A stretch of 64,000 nt of DNA from contig NZ_JSBN01000067.1 in the NCBI RefSeq assembly GCF_000797515.1, positions 1 to 64,000 on the forward strand. Reading direction: 5' to 3'. Under the pieces are notes generated by a model that was not told the DNA's origin, made no database searches, and worked only from the letters and a program-made list of their open reading frames with translations. Shown piece after piece: positions 57,137 through 64,000 of this stretch; within the stretch, counting starts at the first letter, position 1, and every line of letters starts with the position of its first letter. The DNA comes from Sphingomonas sp. Ant H11. Its GTDB lineage: Bacteria; Pseudomonadota; Alphaproteobacteria; Sphingomonadales; Sphingomonadaceae. The translations under genes were made by a program, and so were the position numbers.

Positions 57137-57268
57137 TTACAGCAACAGTCCGATCGACCAGAAAGACCCAATCAGCGTCACGACCGCTATCGTTGCCTGG
57201 AATATGCCCCAAGCATCCGATCTGCAAAAACCTCCAGGTGCTTTGATTGCCACGCGAATAGCCATCAT
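57137..57268 (-). CDS. Predicted 43-residue membrane peptide
   Basis: Two adjacent ATGs follow GAGGAGAGGG, a strong ribosome binding site. The peptide (MMAIRVAIKAPGGFCRSDAW ...) ends in a hydrophobic helix IAVVTLIGSFWSIGLLL. It is too short for ordinary ORF calling and has no known family. Evidence is only the ribosome binding site and helix, so it may be spurious. Confidence 0.45.
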   Translation of the reverse strand: MMAIRVAIKAPGGFCRSDAWGIFQATIAVVTLIGSFWSIGLLL

Positions 57269-57479
57269 CCCTCTCCTCGACCGGCGACGTTATGCGTCGC
57301 TCGTATCGAAGAGGAGGCTGATCCTGATAATGGAGCCGGTCAAGAGAAATGTACCGGTGGCGCAGGCACCCGATGAAAAGACGACTAGAGAGCATCGCGG
57401 CGATATCATTGTGGGCCTTTGCCGCCGTCAACCTGCCACCCGCTCAGTCCCGCAACGGATCACCAAAGGACGGGACTGC

Positions 57480-57797
57480 TCATTTCTCCAGCGGAACGAT
57501 CACTTCATCCTGGTGTGCTACCCCCAGATCCTTGCGCGCCAATTCATCGACCAGATCCGGATCGGCATGTTTCGGGTCGAGCAGATCGACCCGGTTCTTC
57601 AGCTCGGCGCGCGTCTTGTCGAGCATCGCCAGCTGCTGCTGCTTCACAGCAAGCTGGCGCTCGATATCACCATAGGCCAGCGCCCCATTCGGCCCGAAGA
57701 TCGCATACCCCCCGAAGAACACGCCGACGATCATCAACGCCGCCGGCGCGATGGCGCGGCGGAGCATGGTGCGGAGGAGAGATGGCTTCTTGATCAC
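57480..57797 (-). CDS. ftsB: Septum formation initiator FtsB/DivIC family
   Basis: A 105-residue protein. It has one N-terminal membrane helix (APAALMIVGVFFGGYAIFG) and a coiled coil (DIERQLAVKQQQLAMLDKTR), then PDLVDELARKDLGVAHQDEV, as in FtsB. It forms the division complex with FtsL and FtsQ. The GTG at 57797 is the most plausible start; an ATG at 57767 lacks a ribosome binding site. Downstream of eno as in E. coli. Confidence 0.88.
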   Translation of the reverse strand: MIKKPSLLRTMLRRAIAPAALMIVGVFFGGYAIFGPNGALAYGDIERQLAVKQQQLAMLDKTRAELKNRVDLLDPKHADPDLVDELARKDLGVAHQDEVIVPLEK

Positions 57798-57852
57798 GGC
57801 CGCGATTCTCGCGCATCGCGACTCGTGGATCAAGCCCGTATTTACTACATTT

Positions 57853-59142
<1,290 letters not shown>

Positions 59143-59238
59143 CTAACGGGTCTGAGAGGGTTCGCGCGTGCCTCTATCGGCTAAGTCGAACGCCCGCAAT
59201 TCGCATGGGGCAACCCTTGCGCATTTGCGGCCGCCGAT

Positions 59239-59264
59239 GGAACCGGGATACGGGCTTGCCGGTT
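59239..59264 (+). promoter_or_regulatory. Candidate EcfG-type promoter before the envelope-stress operon
   Basis: GGAAC (59239-59243), a 17-bp spacer and GGTT (59261-59264) fit the EcfG consensus apart from the first base of the -10. It is 36 bp upstream of the operon start. Weaker match than that at 53198. Confidence 0.45.
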
Positions 59265-59299
59265 ACGTGTTTCAGACACTTCAACGAAGGGCGCTTGTC

Positions 59300-59773
59300 A
59301 TGGCTACCACTCCCAACGATACGTCCACCACCATCCACGAGGCGCAAGCCGCCGCAACCGAAACCGCGCAGGAAGCTGCCAAGGCCACGCTCAGCGCGGC
59401 GCAATTGTTCAAGGACAGCGCGGCCAAACTCGGCAAGGAAGCCGTCGATCGCGCGAAGACCTATGCCGAGGACGGCAAGGCGCGTGCGGGCGGTGCGCTC
59501 GATGAGATCGTCAAGATGATCAACGATGCCGCAGGGACCGTCGATGAAAAGTTGGGCGAGCAATATGGTCAATATGCCCGCACTGCCGCCGACAAGGTCG
59601 CTGGTTTTTCGGAAGGGCTGAAGGCCAAGGAACTCGACGACTTGATCGAGGACGCCCGCGGATTCGTGCAGAAAAGCCCGGCGATCGCCATCGGCACTGC
59701 GGCCGCGCTCGGCTTCGTGCTGGTGCGGCTGATCCAGTCGGGCCTCGCGGCCGATCACGACGACAAGGCCTGA
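59300..59773 (+). CDS. DUF883/ElaB-YqjD-like stress protein
   Basis: A 157-residue, mostly helical protein with amphipathic repeats (EAQAAATETAQEAAKATLSA, KLGKEAVDRAKTYAEDGKAR) and a C-terminal membrane helix (SPAIAIGTAAALGFVLVRLI). This fits the ElaB/YqjD group of ribosome- or membrane-associated stress proteins; phasin is another possibility. It is the first gene of a tight four-gene operon, behind a candidate EcfG promoter. Confidence 0.82.
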   Translation: MATTPNDTSTTIHEAQAAATETAQEAAKATLSAAQLFKDSAAKLGKEAVDRAKTYAEDGKARAGGALDEIVKMINDAAGTVDEKLGEQYGQYARTAADKVAGFSEGLKAKELDDLIEDARGFVQKSPAIAIGTAAALGFVLVRLIQSGLAADHDDKA

Positions 59774-59793
59774 TCCGGCCATACCGGGGGGCA

Positions 59794-60153
59794 ATGATGG
59801 ACAGGCGTGAAGACCCGATCGAACAGGAGAGCCTTGCCGCTCTCCTGTCGCGTGTCGTCGGCGATGCGGAGCGAGTCGCGCGCGCCGAAATCGAACTGCA
59901 GAAGGCAAAAATCGTCGCGAAGATCGACGATGCTCGCAACGCTATCCTGCTCTTGGTCGCGGCGATTGCGATTGGATCGGTCGCGTTGACCGCTTTCGTC
60001 GTTGGCGCGTTGCTGGTCCTGGCGCAGATTATCGGCCCGTTGGGCGCGACCGGGGCGGTGGTTGGCGCGCTGGTCGTGCTGTCGGCTCTGTTGGGATGGT
60101 TTTCGATGCGGCAGTTCAAGCGTCTGTTCGGCGCGACCGAGGAGCAGGCATGA
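59794..60153 (+). CDS. Phage-holin-like/DUF1469 (YqjE-type) membrane protein
   Basis: A 119-residue protein. Helix-rich N-terminus (LAALLSRVVGDAERVARAEI) and two membrane helices (AILLLVAAIAIGSVALTAFV and GATGAVVGALVVLSALLGWF). The pattern is that of YqjE, partner of YqjD. It is followed by a 4-bp overlap (ATGA) with the next gene. It may start at 59794 or 59797. Confidence 0.85.
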   Translation: MMDRREDPIEQESLAALLSRVVGDAERVARAEIELQKAKIVAKIDDARNAILLLVAAIAIGSVALTAFVVGALLVLAQIIGPLGATGAVVGALVVLSALLGWFSMRQFKRLFGATEEQA

Positions 60154-60467
60154 CCGGGCGCGCCATTGGCACTCGGCTGGCATTGGCCCAGGCCCGCGCC
60201 GAGCAAGCCCGCGCGCGCCTGTCCGAGACGATCGGAACGTTGCAGCATCGTGCCAGCCCGCAAGCGCTCGCACAGGACATGGCCGAGTCGCTCAAGGCGC
60301 GTGGAGTGGAGGCAGTGCTTGGCGCGGTCGACAGCGCCCGGCGTCGCCCGGCGCGCTTCGGTATTGCCGTCGCTGCCATTGGCCTTTTGTTGGCGCGCGG
60401 TCCCATCGCACGCACCCTTCGTCGTCGCGCTGCGACTCCCCTTCCCAAGACAGGATCCCGCCCATGA
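60150..60467 (+). CDS. DUF3618-like protein
   Basis: A 105-residue protein: RLALAQARAEQARARLSETI, LQHRASPQALAQDMAESLKA and a single membrane segment (RFGIAVAAIGLLLARGP). This matches DUF3618, alphaproteobacterial, unknown function. Coupled by 4-bp overlaps on both sides, which makes the operon unambiguous. Confidence 0.8.
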   Translation: MTGRAIGTRLALAQARAEQARARLSETIGTLQHRASPQALAQDMAESLKARGVEAVLGAVDSARRRPARFGIAVAAIGLLLARGPIARTLRRRAATPLPKTGSRP

Positions 60468-60961
60468 CCGATGCCAAACCCGCCAAGCGCGCATCGAAGG
60501 CCGTTGCCACCGTTCGCGATGCCGCATCCAAAGCGGTTGCCACCACCACCAGCACAACGCGCGCAGCGACCGAGAAAGCGATTGCCGGGATTGAAGCCAA
60601 TCCCATCGCCATCCTGAGCGGCGGGATAGCGCTTGGGGCGCTGATCGGCGCTTTCGCACCGCGCAGCGCCGCGGAACGCAAAATTTTAAGGCCGGTCGGC
60701 AAGCGTCTGAACGAAACCGCGCGCGGTGCCGTCGATGCCGCCCGCGACACCGCCAGGGCAGAGTTCGACGTGCTGGGCCTGTCGCGCGACGCGGCGCGGG
60801 ATCAGGTCGGCAAGCTGCTGGGTGGCGTTATCAAGGCGCTGGCCACTGCCGGCACTGCGGCGCTCGCGGCACGGGCTGTCGCCAGCCAGGCACAGCCGGA
60901 GCAGGCTCCCCCGCCCGCCCCGACCCGGCGTAAGCCGAAAAAGGCAGTTTCGGGCGAATAA
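60464..60961 (+). CDS. Ala/Lys-rich membrane-associated protein, last gene of the stress operon
   Basis: A 165-residue protein with a basic N-terminus (KPAKRASKAVATVRDAASKA), a membrane segment (NPIAILSGGIALGALIGAFA) and a basic, Pro-rich tail (PPAPTRRKPKKAVSGE). The layout resembles the fourth member of YqjD-YqjE-type operons. No named family is assigned. It starts by ATGA overlap. Confidence 0.78.
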   Translation: MTDAKPAKRASKAVATVRDAASKAVATTTSTTRAATEKAIAGIEANPIAILSGGIALGALIGAFAPRSAAERKILRPVGKRLNETARGAVDAARDTARAEFDVLGLSRDAARDQVGKLLGGVIKALATAGTAALAARAVASQAQPEQAPPPAPTRRKPKKAVSGE

Positions 60962-61041
60962 ACCTGCTGCGAACGGTTCCCGAACGCGCGTCTCGCTCCT
61001 AAGACGAGCGAGAAACCCACGCTTTTTCGGGAATGTGATTT

Positions 61042-61268
61042 ATGAGCAAACTCCACCTCGTCTTCGGCGGCCGCGTCAGCGATCCGCGCGGGCTCGATTT
61101 CGATGATCTCGCTCGATCGATATCGTGGGCGTGTTCCCGGATTATGCCAGCGCCGAAAAGGCCTGGCGCGCCGCGGCACAGCGCACGGTCGATGATGCCG
61201 AGATGAAATATGTGGTGGTGCATCTGCACCGCCTGCTGCAGCCAGATTTGCTCGCGCCGGGCGCGTGA
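61042..61268 (+). CDS. DUF4170 protein (one frameshift)
   Basis: 75 residues after adding one base near 61112. It reads MSKLHLVFGGRVSDPRGLDF then IVGVFPDYASAEKAWRAAAQ and MKYVVVHLHRLLQPDLL. This matches the small DUF4170 family of alphaproteobacteria, function unknown. The start follows GGGAATGTG. A hairpin lies 6 bp after the stop. Confidence 0.82.
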
Positions 61269-61273
61269 AGGCT

Positions 61274-61304
61274 ACGCCCCTCTCCCGCAATGGGAGAGGG
61301 GCGT
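61274..61304. terminator. Bidirectional hairpin between DUF4170 and greA
   Basis: ACGCCCCTCTCCC / GGGAGAGGGGCGT is a perfect 13-bp inverted repeat with a 5-nt loop (GCAAT). A GTTTTTAG tract follows on the plus strand. The convergent genes would both end here. Confidence 0.8.
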
Positions 61305-61316
61305 CACGCAGCGTTT

Positions 61317-61793
61317 TTAGATGAACTCGATTTTCGAGACGACATAGTAGCGATCGCCCGACGGGACGGTCACTTCCACCTCGTCCTCAAGCTTGCGCCC
61401 GATGAGCGCGCGGCCGAGCGGCGAGTTATACGAGATGCGACCGCCCTTGGCGTCGGCCTCGGTCTGGCCAACAATCTGATATTTGATCGGCTTATCGTCT
61501 TCGTCGAGCAGCGTAACCGTTGCCCCGAACACGACCTTGTCGCCCGACAGGTCCCGCGGATCGATGACCTGGGCGCGCGAAAGCTTATCCTCGATGTCGC
61601 TGATCGAGGCTTCGATCTGGCCCTGACGCTCCTTGGCCGCATGGTATTCGGCGTTTTCCGACAAATCGCCATGCGCACGCGCTTCCTCGATCGCGTCGAC
61701 GATCGTCGGACGCTCCGCCTTAAGCCGTTTCAGGTCCGCAGTGAGCCGCTCATAGCCCTCTTGCAGCATCGGCATCTTTTCGACGGTAGCCAT
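61317..61793 (-). CDS. greA: Transcription elongation factor GreA
   Basis: A 158-residue factor that rescues backtracked RNA polymerase. The N-terminal coiled coil [33 protein letters not shown] contains the acidic D-x-E-N tip, and the C-terminal FKBP-like domain has [20 protein letters not shown]. It lies 82 bp downstream of carB on the same strand, an arrangement seen in other proteobacteria. Confidence 0.97.
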   Translation of the reverse strand: MATVEKMPMLQEGYERLTADLKRLKAERPTIVDAIEEARAHGDLSENAEYHAAKERQGQIEASISDIEDKLSRAQVIDPRDLSGDKVVFGATVTLLDEDDKPIKYQIVGQTEADAKGGRISYNSPLGRALIGRKLEDEVEVTVPSGDRYYVVSKIEFI

Positions 61794-61874
61794 CCCTCTT
61801 CGTCCTTCGTCTTCAAAATTCCCCGGTTGGCCGACCCTGCTGGGCCTGCCCGCACGTTGTTCTCATGTGGGGAA

Positions 61875-64000
61875 TTAGGTGTGCGAGTGCGAATAATAGG
61901 ATTGCAAAGGCCTGACTTCAAGGCTGCGCGTCGAAAGGGCGACAATCGCCAGTGCTGCCTCGACACTGGCGGGGGCTGTCGTGAAGTACGGGATCTTCAA
62001 CGCCAAGGCCGATCCGCGGATCGGCGAGCTGTCCTTCAGGCTCTGCCAGCCCTCGGTGGTATTGAAGATCAGATCGATCCCGCCATCCTTGATCCGGTCG
62101 ACGATATGCGGCCGACCCTGCGCGACCTTGTTGACGCGTTCGACCGCGACACCGTGTGCGGCCAGGTAATCCGCCGTACCACCCGTCGCGACGATGGTGA
62201 AGCCATGCGCGGCAAGCGCGCGCACGCCCGGCAGGATCACCGGCTTGTCGCCATCTTTCACGCTGACGAACAAGGCTCCGCTCTTGGGCAGGACAGTGCC
62301 CGCGCCAATTGCGACTTGGCAAAGGCGAGCGTGAAATCGGGATCGATCCCCATCACCTCGCCCGTGCTCTTCATTTCCGGCGACAAGACCGGATCGACGC
62401 CGGGGAAGCGGTTGAACGGGAACACCGCTTCCTTGACTGCAAAATAGTCGATGTGGCGATCGACCTTGGGCAAGTCCGCCAGCTTCTCGCCCGCCATCAC
62501 CCGCGCGGCGATCTTGGCGATCGGCGCACCGATCGCCTTGGCCACAAACGGCACCGTGCGCGAGGCGCGCGGATTGACCTCGATGAGATAGACGAGGCCG
62601 TCCTTCACCGCGAACTGGATGTTCATCAATCCGACGACCGACAGCGCCTTGGCCAGCGCGACTGTCTGGCGCTCGATCTCGGCGATGATCGCGTCCGAGA
62701 GCGAATAAGGCGGGATCGAGCAGGCGCTGTCGCCCGAATGGACGCCGGCTTCCTCGATATGCTGGAGGACGCCCGCCACCGTTACGTCGGTGCCGTCCGA
62801 GATCGCATCGACATCGACCTCGATCGCGTCGCGCAGATATTGGTCGATCAGAACCGGGGATTCGCCAGACACTTGCACGGCTGTCTGAATATATTCCTCA
62901 AGCTGCGCGCGCCCGTCGACGATCTCCATCGCGCGGCCGCCGAGCACATAGCTCGGGCGCATCAGCACAGGATAGCCGATACGCTCGGCGGCAACGATCG
63001 CCTCTTCGCGGCTGCGCGCCAGGCCGTTGGCGGGTTGCAACAGCCCAAGCTTGTTGACGAGGGCGGCGAACCGCTCGCGGTCCTCGGCCAGGTCAATCGC
63101 ATCGGGGCTGGTGCCAAGGATCGGGATTCCAGCATCCTGCAGCGCCTGCGCGAGGTTGAGCGGGGTTTGGCCACCAAACTGCACGATCACGCCCGCCAGC
63201 GTGCCGTTCTGCTGCTCGACATGCAGGATCTCGAGCACGTCTTCGGCGGTCAGCGGTTCGAAATACAACCGGTCGCTGGTGTCGTAGTCGGTCGACACCG
63301 TCTCCGGGTTGCAATTGACCATGATCGTTTCGAAGCCGACATCCGCCAGCGCGAAACAGGCGTGGCAGCAGCAATAGTCGAACTCGATCCCCTGCCCGAT
63401 CCGGTTGGGACCACCGCCAAGGATGACGACCTTCTTCCGATCGGTCGGCTGGCTCTCGCATTCGGGCTCGCCGAAGCTGGGCGCTTCGTAGGTCGAATAC
63501 ATATAGGGCGTCTTGGCGTTGAACTCGGCGGCACAGGTATCGATCCGCTTGAACACAGGCCGCACGCCGAGCCGGTGGCGCAACGCGCGCACTTCCTGCT
63601 CGGTCACGCCACCCGTCATCGCGACGACGGCGTCATGCACCAGGCCCGACCCGCGCGCGACGCCGCGATCCATGCCTTCGCGCAGATTGGCGGATTTGAG
63701 CGCGAGATAGGCAAGCCGTTTGTCGCTGAAGCCCATCGCCTTCAGGCGGCGCATCCCCGCCGCCTCGATCGGCAGGCCATTCCGGCACACGTCTTCCTCG
63801 GCCGCGACGATTTCGGCGATCCGTTCCAGGAACCACGGATCGTATTTGGCAAGCGCATGAACCTCAGCGACGGTAAAGCCCTCGCGCAAAGCCTGTGCGG
63901 CGACCAGCAGCCGGTCGGGCGTGGCGACGGCCAGCGCAGCCTCAATCTCAGCGCGCGGCGCGCCGACCAGGCGGTCGACCATGTTGAAGCCGGACAGCCC
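61875..64000 (-). CDS. carB: Carbamoyl-phosphate synthase large subunit, C-terminal part (one frameshift; cut by window edge)
   Basis: The visible part covers the second ATP-grasp (carbamate) domain: [40 protein letters not shown] and [20 protein letters not shown], then the C-terminal allosteric MGS-like domain ([20 protein letters not shown]). The frame shifts near 62308: FAKSQL is followed by [16 protein letters not shown] only in the next frame, and one added base restores it. The enzyme makes carbamoyl phosphate for arginine and pyrimidines. The N-terminal half lies beyond 64000. Confidence 0.96.

Noticed and set aside
57349..57480. Signal-peptide-like plus-strand frame before ftsB
   Set aside because: No ribosome binding site, and it runs into antisense of ftsB. 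Coding evidence was insufficient.

Overview
The window is 64 kb of dense, GC-rich bacterial chromosome. Gene content points to an alphaproteobacterium of the order Sphingomonadales, probably Sphingomonas or a close relative. The evidence is alphaproteobacterial small families (DUF2842, DUF4170, DUF3618), the zapA / 6S RNA / 5-formyl-THF cyclo-ligase order, an archaeal-type class I aldolase beside gap and pgk, GGAAC...CGTT promoters of the alphaproteobacterial EcfG type, and palindromic intergenic repeats of a kind seen in sphingomonads. This is inference from protein families; no rRNA gene is present. Almost everything looks like resident housekeeping and catabolic sequence. The only mobile DNA seen is an integrase relic beside a tRNA-Glu gene, and there is no CRISPR array or insertion sequence.

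Layout. 1-4.9 kb: an alpha-glucoside unit with a GntR/FadR-type regulator, a GH31 glycosidase translationally coupled to an MFS sugar transporter, a truncated secreted protein, and matching TGGTC-type operators on both sides. 4.9-5.7 kb: tRNA-Glu with an integrase remnant and a degenerate copy of the tRNA 3' end. 5.7-15.5 kb: recJ, a periplasmic penicillin/AHL-acylase-type enzyme, a prolyl-4-hydroxylase-like oxygenase, an RcnB-like envelope protein, an orphan 2Fe-2S subunit, an extradiol-type dioxygenase, a class II aldolase and a FucP-type sugar permease. 15.5-34 kb: a large acyl-CoA catabolic cluster holding a CoA-transferase/racemase, glutaryl-CoA dehydrogenase, a tandem TetR regulator, three further acyl-CoA dehydrogenases, an alcohol dehydrogenase, an aminoglycoside-phosphotransferase-like kinase, two SDRs, TesB, a FadB-like bifunctional enzyme, a class-C-lactamase-like hydrolase, an acyl-CoA ligase and a CPBP protease. 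34-38.7 kb: glycerol kinase, an AI-2E family permease, two tandem tRNA-Asp genes, DUF2842, 5-FTHF cyclo-ligase, 6S RNA and zapA. 38.9-48.9 kb: gap, a MOSC protein, pgk, tlpA, fba, a methyltransferase, thiE, a K+ channel, cell-wall enzymes and efp. 49-57.3 kb: a VapBC-type toxin-antitoxin pair, small envelope proteins, a PAP2 phosphatase, stress proteins, an MFS exporter and a DUF885 lipoprotein. 57.4-64 kb: ftsB, eno, a four-gene envelope-stress operon, greA and carB, which runs off the end.

How the genes work together. The 19.3-31.2 kb block carries every step of a beta-oxidation-like route: activation, several dehydrogenases, hydratase/dehydrogenase and thioesterase. Its dehydrogenase-plus-kinase pair resembles a split version of animal ACAD10/ACAD11. 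Central carbon metabolism is represented by gap-pgk-fba and eno. Two promoters of the general-stress (EcfG) type precede stress-protein genes.

Caution on sequence quality. At least 16 single-base indels were found, in thirteen protein genes and one tRNA, including conserved genes such as efp, carB, recJ and glpK. They sit in or next to short homopolymer runs in several cases, and thirteen are deletions. They most likely reflect an uncorrected assembly rather than real pseudogenes. Frameshifted genes are therefore given here as full-length CDS spans with the break noted. In efp two indels compensate, so a normal-length but scrambled protein would be predicted.
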